Positions 1 through 7,706 of a stretch of DNA of 7,706 nt are shown here, one piece after another (position 1 is the stretch's first letter; each line of letters begins with the position of its first letter). Made by a program: the position numbers and the translations under genes. The notes under the pieces were generated by a model. That model worked only from the letters and a program-made list of their open reading frames with translations, was not told the DNA's origin and ran no database searches. The DNA lies in assembly GCA_012516015.1 (NCBI GenBank), contig JAAYXG010000444.1:1-7706 (forward strand). Direction: 5' to 3'. Source of the DNA: Lysobacteraceae bacterium. Its GTDB lineage: Bacteria > Pseudomonadota > Gammaproteobacteria > Steroidobacterales > Steroidobacteraceae.

Positions 1-80
1 AAGAGCGAGCGCACGGGGAAGCCGTCGCCGACCCAGTGGCCGTGTGGGTTGCCGTAGCGGCCGAGGATTCTCTTCATCAT
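1..80 (-). CDS. Pirin-like protein, 5' end only (runs off left edge)
   Basis: The minus strand has ATG ATG at 80-75, followed by an open frame to the window edge (26 codons plus two bases). The peptide begins MMKRILGRYGNP and then reads HWVGDGFPVRSL. I recognise the HWVGDGFPVRSL block as the N-terminus of a common group of pirin-family (cupin fold) proteins, where it is normally followed by Phe-Ser-Tyr; the two bases left at the edge (TT) agree with a Phe codon. Pirins are cytosolic metal-binding bicupins, some with quercetinase activity, but the role of this group is mostly unknown. Either ATG could be the start, and no strong Shine-Dalgarno sequence lies upstream (only AGGCC). The gene is 62 bases downstream of the glucan synthase stop on the same strand, and I see no convincing terminator between them, so co-transcription is possible. 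The metal-binding residues lie outside the window, so the family call rests on this short motif. Confidence 0.6.
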   Translation of the reverse strand, partial: MMKRILGRYGNPHGHWVGDGFPVRSL

Positions 81-91
81 GGCTTGGCCTA

Positions 92-126
92 GTGAATCGT
101 GATTCGTGACTGGTGATTCGCGGTTC
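92..126. repeat. 7-base tandem repeat, five units, consensus GTGATTC
   Basis: Five consecutive heptamers read GTGAATC, GTGATTC, GTGACTG, GTGATTC and GCGGTTC. Two match the consensus exactly and the others differ at one or two positions. The array fills most of the 62-base gap between the glucan synthase stop codon and the pirin-like start. The first unit's GAATC is complementary to the GATTC of later units, so short stems of 5 pairs can form, but there is no GC-rich stem followed by a T-run as in an intrinsic terminator. From memory, similar degenerate heptamer arrays (GGGAATC or GTGATTC type) occur between genes in Xanthomonadaceae and relatives; I could not check this. The period and copy number are read directly from the sequence; the function is unknown. 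Confidence 0.7.
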
Positions 127-142
127 GTAAGAGCGGCGCGAC

Positions 143-3100
143 CTACACGCGTTGCGCGTGCTCGAGCGCGACATCCAATTCGCCTTCGTGGGCTCGAGGC
201 AGCGACAGCACCACTTCGTGCTCTCGACCGTCCTCGATCAGCTCGATCGTCGTGCTCTGTTGCAGCACTCCGTCCAACGTCAGCGAGGCGGGCCGTGCTT
301 CGTCGTGTTGCGTGACCGTGATGTGCCAGCTCGTCGCGCCCACTCTGTAGACGAGACTGAACGATGTCCATTCGGGCGGCAGGCACGGATCGAAATACAG
401 TCGATTCGCGGAGCGGCGCAGGCCGAGCAGCGATTCGAGCGCAAGGCGCAGCATCCATCCCGCCGAGCCGGTGTACCAGGACCAGCCTCCGCGTCCTGTG
501 TGGGGCGACACGGAGTAGACATCCGCCGTCACGACATACGGCTCGACTTTGTATCGCTCCGCGCTCTCGCTATCGAGCGCGTGTCCGATCGGCTGAATGA
601 TCCGCCAGAGCTCCCACGCACGTTTGCGGTCGCGCAGCGCGGCGAATGCCATGGTCGCCCAAACGGCCGCATGCGTATACTGCCCGCCGTTCTCGCGCAC
701 GCCCGGCACATAGCCGCGGATGTAGCCGGGATTGGGCTCCGACTTGTCGAACGGCGGATCGAGCAGCTTCACGAGCCCTTCGTCGCGCCGCACGAGACGC
801 GCGTCCAGGGCTTCCATCCCCTGACGCGCGCGCTCGGGCGAGCCGACGCCCGACAGCACCGACCAGCTCTGCGCGATTGAATCGATCTGACACTCCGCGT
901 TCTGCGCCGAACCGAGCGGCGTCCCATCGTCGAAGTACGCGCGACGCCACCAATCGCCGTCCCAGCCGTGTTGCTCGAGGTTGCGTGCGAGTTGCTCGCG
1001 TTCGCGTCGGCAACGCTCGGCGAACTTCACATCGCCGCGCGCTTGCGCGAGCGGCTCGAACTGGCGCAATACCTCGCACAGGAAAAAGCCCAGCCACACG
1101 CTCTCGCCGCGGCCCTCGAGACCGACCAAGTTCATGCCGTCGTTCCAGTCGCCGCCGCCCATGAGCGGTAAGCCGTGCTCGCCGAAGCGCAGCCCGTGCT
1201 CGATCGCGCGAACGGCATGTTGATAGAGCGATGCGGATTGCAGCGAAATCGCGGGCAGCTCGAAGCGCGATTCTTCGCCCGGCGGCACGGGCAGCCCTTC
1301 GATGAACGGCACGATTTCGTCCAGCACGCGCGTGTCGCCGGTGCTCTCGACGTAGCGGCATGTCGCGAACGGCAGCCACAGGTAATCGTCGGAGCAGTGC
1401 GTGCGGACGCCGCGTCCGCTCGGCGGATGCCACCAATGCTGCACGTCCCCTTCCACGAACTGACGCGCGGCGCTGCGGAGCAGGTGCTCGCGCAGGATCT
1501 GCGGCTTCGCATGTACGAGCGCCATGGCATCTTGCAGCTGATCGCGGAATCCGTACGCGCCGCTCGATTGGTAGTAGCCGCTGCGCGCCCAGTAGCGGCA
1601 GGCGAGCGTCTGATAGACGAGCCAACCGTTGACGAGCACGTCGAGCGCGGGCTCGGGCGTGCGCACCTGCACCGCGCCGAGCGTCTGCGACCAGAACTCC
1701 TCGACTGCCGCGAGCGCTTCATCGATGGCGCCCGGCATCGCGAAACGCCGCAACAATTCGCGCGCTTCGTCGATGTGCTCGCCGGCGCCGAGCCGAAACA
1801 CGATATCGCGTTCCTCGCCGTCCTCGATTTCGAACGGCACCTGGATCGCGGCACAGGGGTCGAGCCCCGCGCCGACCTTGCCGGATAGACTGCCGCGCGC
1901 GAGCGCCGCGGGATTGCGAAGGCTGCGATGGCGTCCCAGGAATTCCGAGCGATCGGCCGTGACGCTGCGCTTCGGCTCCGCGCTATCGAAGAACGCGACG
2001 CGCTCGCCGAACTCGGAGTGATAGCGATTGCGCGCCAAGATCGCACCGCTCGCACGATCGATCTCGGTGACGACGTGCATTGCCGTCTGAGCGGGCTGAT
2101 CGCCGAGCACCCACTCGACATAGCCGATCGCGGACAGTTGGCGCGTGCGGCCGGAGCGGTTGCGCACGCGCAGTCGCCAGAGCTTGACCGGCCGTTCGAT
2201 GTCGACGAATACGGTCAGCTCGCTTTCGATGCCGTCCTCGATGCATTCGAACACGCTGTAGCCGAAGCCGTGGCGCGTGATGCTGCGCGCGGTACGGTCG
2301 ATGCCGAGCGGTGCGCCGGTCGGCGACCAATGATGATTGCTCTCGTCATCGCGCAGGAAGATCGCTTCGCCCGTGTCATCGGTCAGCGGATCATTGCGCC
2401 AGGGCGTAAGACGCCAACTATGCGCATTCCCGAACCACGTGTACGCGCCGCCGATATCGGAGATCACGCTGCCGAAATGCGGATTGGCGAGCACGTTGCA
2501 CCACGGCGCGGGTGTGGATCGATCGTCGCGCCGAACGATCACATATTCGCGACCGTCCGCGCTGAACCCGCCGAACCCGTTGAAGAATTGCAAATCGGTC
2601 GGTTCGCGGAGCTGCAGCGGTGCGACGGCAGCGGGCACCGCGGCGGGTACGATGCTCGTCGTTGTGGTCGGCGCACGGGACGCCGGTCCAGCGGACGCGC
2701 GAGTCGCGAGCAGCTGTTCGAGTTGGTCGGCGAGCGAGCCTTTGCGGTCGCTCAAGACGACACGCGCGACCGACTGCAGCAGCACGCGATCGTCGTGCGG
2801 CATGTGCTCGATGTGGCGCACGAAGACGCCGCCAGGACGCTCGACAGGATGGCCCGCCGGACCGCTGACGAGCCCGAGGATCTGTTCGTGGAGTTGCTGG
2901 CGGTAGACGTCGTGATCTTCGTTCCAGATCACGAGATCCACGGCGAGTCCTTTCAGTCGCCACCAGGCATGCGCTTGCAGCACTTGTCGCACCAGATCGA
3001 GATTCGCGATCGCGCCGATCCGCAGCAAGACGATCGGCAAGTCGCCGGAAATCGAATGTCCCCACAAGCCCGACTGCGTGCGTCGGTTCGCGAGCAGCAC

Positions 3101-6100
3101 AGGCGCCTCCGCACGCAAGCGCGGATTCGCGTACAAGATCGCGCCGGCGAGTCGCGCATACAGTTGCGCATCCGCTTCGCTCGAATTGAGTTGACGCAGC
3201 ACCACTTGGCCGTGCGTCCACGCCATGTCGAACACGCGGTCGGCGAGAGCCCGGTCTTTGTATCGCAGCGCGAGCGCGACACAGGCTTCGCGCGATTCGG
3301 CCACGCCGGTCACGATGTCGATCGTCGCCGTCTCTCCGGGTCCGAGGACAAACTCGGAGCGAGCCGCAGCGATCGGGTCGAGCACGGAACCGACACCGCC
3401 GTTCAGCGGGCCGCGCTGCTGCATGGCCGCTGGTGCGCTGATGCTGGCGCCGCGCCCGATGAAAGCGGCGCGGTCTGTTTCGTAGGAGATCTGCGCCGAC
3501 TCGACTTCGCGCGCGACCATCAGATGGAACATCCACGGCGGCCGCTCGCTGCTCGTGCGCGGTCGTCGCGTGCAGAGGATCGCAGCGGGCCGTTCGAGCT
3601 GCTCGGTCTGGACGAACAACTTGCTGAACGCCGGATGGCTCGCGTCGGAGATCGGCGGTGCGAGCACGACTTCGGCATAGCTCGTCACATCGAGCTCGCG
3701 CGCGGTGCGCGCGAGATTCGTGATGCGCACGCGGCGCAGCTCGATATCGTCTTCCTGCGAGACGACGATCTCGGTATGCGTGTCGATGCCGGCGTCCTGC
3801 GAGTCGACGACATCGCGGCGATGAAACTCGACGCGCCCTTCCGTGAAGATGGCTTGCCCACGCTGCGGCGTCGCACCCGTCGGCTGATGCGCGATCGACC
3901 AGTAGCGACCGCTGCGCACGTCGCGGATGTAGCAAAAGCTGCCCCAGTGATCGCGCGTCGCATCCTCTTGCCATCGCGTCACTGCGAGGTCGAGCCAGCG
4001 GCTATAGCCGCCGCCGGCATGCGTGACCATGACGTGGTAGCGGCCGTTCGACAGTAGCTGCACCTCGGGCTGCGGCGTATCGACGTTCGTGATGATGCGC
4101 AACGGGCTCGGCACGCCATGGCGCGCGCGCACGAGCTTCGGTTCCTCGCTCGCCAGCGGCTCATCCCGTCGCGGCTGCGGCATGCGTTCCTGGAGGAGCA
4201 GCAACGACGCTTGCATTTCGGGATTCGATTCGAAACGCCGTTGCATCGGCTGGTCGCACAAACGCCAGAGGAGCGAGAGCAAGCTCATGCCCTGATGATG
4301 CGCCATGAAGGAACGCACGAGCGCCGAGCGCGTGTCGGGCGGCAGCCGCTCGGCGGTGTAGTCGATGGCCTCGTGAAAGCCGTAACGTCCGGCCGCACCT
4401 TCGCGGGCGAGCCGCTTCATGTTGGCGATCGCCGCGTGCGGCTCGATCATCAGCGCCATCACCGTGGCGTACGGCGCGATGACGAGATCTGCGGCCAAGC
4501 CGCGCTTCAAACCGAGCCCCGGCACGCCGAACGGTCGATACTGATAGTTGAATTCGGTGTCGAAGCCGTAGAAGCCCGACTCCGAGATGCCCCACGGCGT
4601 GTTGCGCTGACGTCCGTATTCGATCTGACGCGCGACGGCGGCTTCATAGGTCTGCGCGAGGAGCGATCCGCGATAGCTCGGCATTACGAGGATCGGCATC
4701 AGATACTCGAACATCGAGCCGCTCCAGGAGGCGAGCACGGGTTGCCCCGCCGCCGTGACCATGCTGCGCCCGAGCGAGAACCAGCTCTCGACCGGAATCT
4801 CGCCTTGCGCGATGGCGACGAAGAACCCGAGCCGCGCTTCGGAAGCGAGCAGATCGAAGCAACCTTCGTCGCGCTGGTGATCGTCCACGTTGTAGCCGAT
4901 CGTGAGCAGCTTGCGAGACTCGTCGTAGAGGAAGCGGTAGTCCATGCGCGAGAGCGCGCGTGCTTGCTCGATCCGTCTTTCGATCTCGTTCAGTCGCTCT
5001 TTCGCACGTGCGCGCGCCGCTCCGTCGGCCGCCGCGCCGCCGACACCTTCGGCGAGTTGTCGCAGACTGGGAATCGCCACGTCGACGGCTGCGCCCGACG
5101 GCTGCTCGCACACCCATGGCGTGAGATACACGAGCTCATCGCGTGCGCGTCGGCACTGACGGATGAGCGCTTCGACCCAATAGGCGGCCTCCGCCGCGCC
5201 TGTCAGTGTCGCGGCTTTGTCGGTCGCGGGTTCGGCGATTTCTTGCGCGCCGATCGTGACGGGGCGGAGCGCTTCTGCGGATGCGGTGATGTCGTCGACG
5301 CAGCGCCACGCGGCGGCCAGCGTGCTCGGTCGCGACGTGCGCGCGCGTTGTAGTGCCGCGTCGAAGGCTTCGAGAGCCATCGCATCGCAGTGCTCATCGC
5401 CCGATTCGCGCAGCAGTTGCCGCGTGTCGGCGAGACCGTCGAACCAGCGTGCGTCGAAGATCGGCGCATCGACGAGCTCTTCCAGCCCGCCGGCGAGCGT
5501 GATCAGAAAGCCGGCGAGGTTGCCGCTGTCGACCGTGGAGACGTACGCCGGGCGCAGCGGCTCCAACGTGCGCGTGTGATACCAGTTGAAGAAGTGGCCG
5601 CGATAGCGACGCAAACGCTGCATCGTATCGAGGGTGTGGCCGCACCGTTCCAGCACTTCGCCGCTCAAGATGTAGCCGAAGTCGTACGCTGCGAGATTCG
5701 CGAGCAGTGCCATGCCGATGTTCGTGGGAGAAGTGCGCTGCGCCGTGCGCTCGACCGGATGCTCTTGGTGATTGTCGGGCGGCAGCCAATTGTCTTCGGG
5801 TCCCACGAACCGATCGAAGAACGCCCACGTGCGGCGCGCGAGCGCGCGCAGGTAGAGGGTGTCGTCGCGCTCCAGGTGAGTGACCGTTTCTCTGGGCGGC
5901 GAATCGACCCAACGAATGAATAGCGGCAGCGCGAGCCACGCGAGCATGATCGGCGTCGCCGCAATCAGCGCGCGATGCTCGATGATCAGCGCGATCGCAA
6001 TTAGCGCCGCAACCGCCGGCGCGACCCACGGGCGTTGGAACGGCGCGATTCGCGCGCGACCGCGATCGAGGTCGCTCGATGGCGTCCACTCAAGTAGGTG

Positions 6101-6457
6101 GCGTTTGCTGATCGTCATGCGCCACAAGCTGCGCACGATCGCATCGAGCTGCCAGTACGCCGTGTGCGGAATGCTCGCGACACGGAAGCTGTACTCGAGC
6201 AAGCTGCGCCCGATGCTCGGCGCTTGCGGCGCGAGGTGCAGGCGCCAGCTCGTCTCGGGCGGTTTGCGTACGGCCGCGTGCATCCAAGCGGCGATGCGAG
6301 GTACGAGCGTGACCCCCAATATTGCGAGCGTCGCGACGACCGGACGACTCGAGAGCCACCATGCGGCGGGCATCAAGACGACCAGACTGACCGGGAGGAG
6401 GCTGCGGCGTAAGTTGTCGAACAGCTTCCAACGCGATAGCGCCGACAGCGGATTGCG
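143..6457 (-). CDS. ndvB: Cyclic beta-1,2-glucan synthase, C-terminal portion (after in-frame TGA)
   Basis: This is the larger part of an NdvB/ChvB/Cgs-type inner-membrane synthase. The frame is open from 6457 to TAG at 145-143. Residues are numbered here from the TTG codon at 6376; 27 conserved codons precede it and include NPLSALSRWKLFDNLRRSL, so 6376 is not a natural start. Membrane segments lie just before residue 8 and at about 13-32, 117-132 and 134-156. TSPTNIG is at 215-221. The glycoamylase-like cyclisation domain (GH189 type) is at about 480-705 and includes IGYNVDD, GSMFEYLMP, GISESGFYGFD and HHQGMS. Beta-sandwich regions lie at about 750-1035 and 1262-1540, separated by a helical stretch and an Ala/Thr/Pro-rich linker at 1226-1259. 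The C-terminal GH94-like (alpha/alpha)6 domain starts near 1585; its GGGDWNDGMN motif (Asp1743, Asp1746) holds the expected general acid. By family knowledge, GH94 trims the linear glucan by phosphorolysis and the middle domain cyclises it. No stop or frameshift is seen in the rest. TTG 6376 and ATG 6373 lack a Shine-Dalgarno sequence, so independent translation looks unlikely. Confidence 0.93.
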   Translation of the reverse strand, partial: RNPLSALSRWKLFDNLRRSLLPVSLVVLMPAAWWLSSRPVVATLAILGVTLVPRIAAWMHAAVRKPPETSWRLHLAPQAPSIGRSLLEYSFRVASIPHTAYWQLDAIVRSLWRMTISKRHLLEWTPSSDLDRGRARIAPFQRPWVAPAVAALIAIALIIEHRALIAATPIMLAWLALPLFIRWVDSPPRETVTHLERDDTLYLRALARRTWAFFDRFVGPEDNWLPPDNHQEHPVERTAQRTSPTNIGMALLANLAAYDFGYILSGEVLERCGHTLDTMQRLRRYRGHFFNWYHTRTLEPLRPAYVSTVDSGNLAGFLITLAGGLEELVDAPIFDARWFDGLADTRQLLRESGDEHCDAMALEAFDAALQRARTSRPSTLAAAWRCVDDITASAEALRPVTIGAQEIAEPATDKAATLTGAAEAAYWVEALIRQCRRARDELVYLTPWVCEQPSGAAVDVAIPSLRQLAEGVGGAAADGAARARAKERLNEIERRIEQARALSRMDYRFLYDESRKLLTIGYNVDDHQRDEGCFDLLASEARLGFFVAIAQGEIPVESWFSLGRSMVTAAGQPVLASWSGSMFEYLMPILVMPSYRGSLLAQTYEAAVARQIEYGRQRNTPWGISESGFYGFDTEFNYQYRPFGVPGLGLKRGLAADLVIAPYATVMALMIEPHAAIANMKRLAREGAAGRYGFHEAIDYTAERLPPDTRSALVRSFMAHHQGMSLLSLLWRLCDQPMQRRFESNPEMQASLLLLQERMPQPRRDEPLASEEPKLVRARHGVPSPLRIITNVDTPQPEVQLLSNGRYHVMVTHAGGGYSRWLDLAVTRWQEDATRDHWGSFCYIRDVRSGRYWSIAHQPTGATPQRGQAIFTEGRVEFHRRDVVDSQDAGIDTHTEIVVSQEDDIELRRVRITNLARTARELDVTSYAEVVLAPPISDASHPAFSKLFVQTEQLERPAAILCTRRPRTSSERPPWMFHLMVAREVESAQISYETDRAAFIGRGASISAPAAMQQRGPLNGGVGSVLDPIAAARSEFVLGPGETATIDIVTGVAESREACVALALRYKDRALADRVFDMAWTHGQVVLRQLNSSEADAQLYARLAGAILYANPRLRAEAPVLLANRRTQSGLWGHSISGDLPIVLLRIGAIANLDLVRQVLQAHAWWRLKGLAVDLVIWNEDHDVYRQQLHEQILGLVSGPAGHPVERPGGVFVRHIEHMPHDDRVLLQSVARVVLSDRKGSLADQLEQLLATRASAGPASRAPTTTTSIVPAAVPAAVAPLQLREPTDLQFFNGFGGFSADGREYVIVRRDDRSTPAPWCNVLANPHFGSVISDIGGAYTWFGNAHSWRLTPWRNDPLTDDTGEAIFLRDDESNHHWSPTGAPLGIDRTARSITRHGFGYSVFECIEDGIESELTVFVDIERPVKLWRLRVRNRSGRTRQLSAIGYVEWVLGDQPAQTAMHVVTEIDRASGAILARNRYHSEFGERVAFFDSAEPKRSVTADRSEFLGRHRSLRNPAALARGSLSGKVGAGLDPCAAIQVPFEIEDGEERDIVFRLGAGEHIDEARELLRRFAMPGAIDEALAAVEEFWSQTLGAVQVRTPEPALDVLVNGWLVYQTLACRYWARSGYYQSSGAYGFRDQLQDAMALVHAKPQILREHLLRSAARQFVEGDVQHWWHPPSGRGVRTHCSDDYLWLPFATCRYVESTGDTRVLDEIVPFIEGLPVPPGEESRFELPAISLQSASLYQHAVRAIEHGLRFGEHGLPLMGGGDWNDGMNLVGLEGRGESVWLGFFLCEVLRQFEPLAQARGDVKFAERCRREREQLARNLEQHGWDGDWWRRAYFDDGTPLGSAQNAECQIDSIAQSWSVLSGVGSPERARQGMEALDARLVRRDEGLVKLLDPPFDKSEPNPGYIRGYVPGVRENGGQYTHAAVWATMAFAALRDRKRAWELWRIIQPIGHALDSESAERYKVEPYVVTADVYSVSPHTGRGGWSWYTGSAGWMLRLALESLLGLRRSANRLYFDPCLPPEWTSFSLVYRVGATSWHITVTQHDEARPASLTLDGVLQQSTTIELIEDGREHEVVLSLPRAHEGELDVALEHAQRV

Positions 6458-6460
6458 TCA
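6458..6460 (-). other. In-frame TGA interrupting the glucan synthase gene
   Basis: The minus strand reads GCG CGC TGG TGA CGC AAT CCG CTG, that is Ala-Arg-Trp-stop-Arg-Asn-Pro-Leu. The upstream frame (GT84 domain) and the downstream frame are the same frame, and family-conserved sequence resumes one codon after the stop, so this is a single stop codon and not a frameshift. The simplest origin is one substitution, for example CGA (Arg) or TGG (Trp) to TGA. It falls between the end of the GT84 core (R-x-x-R-W, GDWQLLPW) and the third membrane segment. The following base is C, and UGA-C is known as a leaky termination context in E. coli. I see no reason to propose selenocysteine, because no Cys or Sec is expected here in the family. 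Confidence 0.9.
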
Positions 6461-7706
6461 CCAGCGCGCAGTCGATGAACCGGGGTCGCGCTTGCGCAGC
6501 CACGGCATGATCCACGGCAGGAGTTGCCAGTCGCCGCGCGTCCAGCGATGCCGTCGCCCCACGTCGGCGGCATACGTGGCGGGGTCATCCTCGTAGAGCG
6601 TCACGTCGCTCAGCAAACCGCTGCGCGTAAAGCAGCCTTCGAGCAGGTCGTGACTCAGGATGCGATTCTCGGGAAGCCGATCCGCGAGGACGCGCTCGAG
6701 CGCATCGACATCATAGATGCCTTTGCCGATGAACGAGCCTTCGCCGAATAGATCCTGATACACATCCGACACGGCGAGCGTGTAGGGATCGATGCCCGCA
6801 GGTGCGCCGAACAGCCACGCATATCGCGAGCGTGCTGCACCGTCCAGAGTCGCTTCCACGCGCGGCTGCAAGATGCCGTAACCCTCGACGACGAGCGGCG
6901 CGGCGCCTTCGCGCGCCGCGCCAAAGCGCGGCTGGTTGAGCGGGTGCGCCATCGTGGCGACCATTTCGCGCGCGGCGCCGTGCGGCAGCTGTGTGTCGGT
7001 GTCGAGCGTGATCACATAGCGGACGCCGCGCAGCAGACTCGCGTCGCCGACGATCAGCGAAAAGCGCTCGGCGGCGCCGGGTGCGCCGCGAATGAGCGCG
7101 TTCAACTCGGCGAGCTTGCCGCGTTTGCGCTCGCGGCCCATCCAAGCGCCTTCTTGTGGATTCCACAAACGTGGCCGATGTAGAAGAAGAAAGATGTCGG
7201 ATGCGGAGCCGCCGGATGTCTCCGCCGCATATCGGGCGTTGATCTCCTCGATCCGTTCGCGCGCGAGCTCGAGAAGCTGCTCATCGCCCGGCATGTGCTC
7301 GCTGGGCGCGTCGCGAAAGTCGGTGAGCAGGGCAAAGTGCAGCGCGGGATCACGATTGCCCAGAAAGCGCACTTCCAAGGCTTCGAGCAGCGAGTCGAGC
7401 CCGGCCGCGCTGTCCAACATGGTGGGCACGACGACCAGCGTACGCTGCTGCAACGGAATGCCCGAGGAGAAATCCATCCGCGGCAGCCGCTTGGGTGCAA
7501 CCACGACGGTGACGGCGAAGTTGACGAGCGCGACGGCGAATTGACTCGCGGCGATCAAGCACAAGACACCGAGCGCGATCTGCACGGCGAGCGGCGTCGT
7601 CGCGAAATCGCCGACGGCGAAAAGCACGAGTGCCACGCCGACACTCGAGAGCGCGATCGATCCCAAGTAAAGAGCGAGGGGCCCGCGCGCGAAGAAACCG
7701 CGCAAG
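6458..7706 (-). CDS. ndvB: Cyclic beta-1,2-glucan synthase, GT84 portion (5' end outside window, ends at in-frame TGA)
   Basis: This is the upstream part of the same synthase, open from the window edge, so its true start is not visible. The first full codon (7705-7703) is TTG, read as an internal Leu. Counting from it, membrane segments lie at about 9-31 and 40-69. The glucosyltransferase core follows, with the family block PKRLPRMDFSSGIP (71-84), NRDPALHFALLTDFRDAP (117-134), WMGRERKRGKLAELNAL (198-214), LDTDTQLP with Asp235 and Asp237 as the D-x-D-type UDP-glucose/metal site, GEGSFIGKGIYD, SHDLLEG (351-357) and the R-x-x-R-W motif (384-388). By family knowledge, this module uses UDP-glucose to extend a linear beta-1,2-glucan attached to the enzyme at the inner membrane. 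The N-terminal region that family studies link to initiation is outside the window. The core looks complete, but the product would end at residue 415 after STARW and lack four membrane segments and the cyclisation and GH94 domains. If the stop is real and not read through, the gene is a pseudogene or yields a truncated transferase. Confidence 0.92.
   Translation of the reverse strand, partial: LRGFFARGPLALYLGSIALSSVGVALVLFAVGDFATTPLAVQIALGVLCLIAASQFAVALVNFAVTVVVAPKRLPRMDFSSGIPLQQRTLVVVPTMLDSAAGLDSLLEALEVRFLGNRDPALHFALLTDFRDAPSEHMPGDEQLLELARERIEEINARYAAETSGGSASDIFLLLHRPRLWNPQEGAWMGRERKRGKLAELNALIRGAPGAAERFSLIVGDASLLRGVRYVITLDTDTQLPHGAAREMVATMAHPLNQPRFGAAREGAAPLVVEGYGILQPRVEATLDGAARSRYAWLFGAPAGIDPYTLAVSDVYQDLFGEGSFIGKGIYDVDALERVLADRLPENRILSHDLLEGCFTRSGLLSDVTLYEDDPATYAADVGRRHRWTRGDWQLLPWIMPWLRKRDPGSSTARW

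Noticed and set aside
92..126. The heptamer array as a CRISPR array or an intrinsic terminator.
   Set aside because: The units are only 7 bases with no spacers, and there is no stable GC-rich hairpin followed by a T-run on either strand.
570..1625. A 351-codon minus-strand frame overlapping the GH94 domain in another frame.
   Set aside because: The translation is Arg/Ala-rich low-complexity sequence, while the competing frame contains the GH94 DWND motif and conserved barrel sequence.
1928..4057. A 709-codon open frame on the plus strand, opposite the synthase.
   Set aside because: It lies wholly antisense to recognised synthase domains. Its translation is rich in Arg, Ala and Asp with no recognisable motif. 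Such frames are common opposite GC-rich genes with strong codon bias.
4118..5353. A 411-codon open frame on the plus strand, opposite the cyclisation domain.
   Set aside because: Same situation: it is antisense to clearly conserved GH189-type sequence, has Arg/Ala-rich composition, and no domain is recognisable.
6458..6460. TGA as a selenocysteine codon or a recoded sense codon.
   Set aside because: No catalytic Cys or Sec is expected at this linker position in the family, I saw no clear SECIS-like hairpin, and TGG is used freely for Trp in this GC-rich gene. One isolated TGA does not support a changed genetic code.
6377..6460. A frameshift between the two large open frames.
   Set aside because: The distance from the stop to the next open frame is a multiple of three and the frames are the same; conserved residues resume directly after the TGA, so no indel is needed.

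Overview
The window is almost entirely one very large minus-strand gene from a GC-rich bacterium, most likely a proteobacterium. It encodes a cyclic beta-1,2-glucan synthase of the NdvB/ChvB/Cgs family. GC-rich codon use, overlapping antisense open frames and the gene content all fit a proteobacterium, but no finer taxonomic marker is present.

Layout, reading along the minus strand from the right edge. The gene enters the window already open at 7706, so its N-terminal part (a few hundred residues, judged from family length) lies outside. From 7706 to 6461 come two membrane segments and the complete GT84-type glucosyltransferase core, with a DTD motif and an R-x-x-R-W motif. An in-frame TGA at 6460-6458 then interrupts the gene. 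The same reading frame continues without any shift from 6457 to the TAG at 143. It carries four more membrane segments, the TSPTNIG motif region, the glycoamylase-like cyclisation domain (GH189 type), two beta-sandwich regions joined by an Ala/Thr/Pro-rich linker, and a C-terminal GH94-like (alpha/alpha)6 domain with an intact DWND motif. Sequence that is conserved in the family starts immediately after the TGA, so the two open frames are halves of one protein rather than two genes.

After the stop there is a 62-base gap (81-142) holding five tandem 7-base units of consensus GTGATTC. The first 26 codons of a pirin-like gene follow on the same strand and run off the left edge.

In an intact synthase, the GT84 module builds a protein-linked linear beta-1,2-glucan from UDP-glucose, the GH94-like module trims it by phosphorolysis to set its length, and the middle domain cyclises and releases it. 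The point of most interest is the lone TGA in an otherwise open frame of about 2,520 codons. It could be a recent nonsense mutation, a sequencing or assembly error, or a leaky stop. I found no separate undescribed system in this window.
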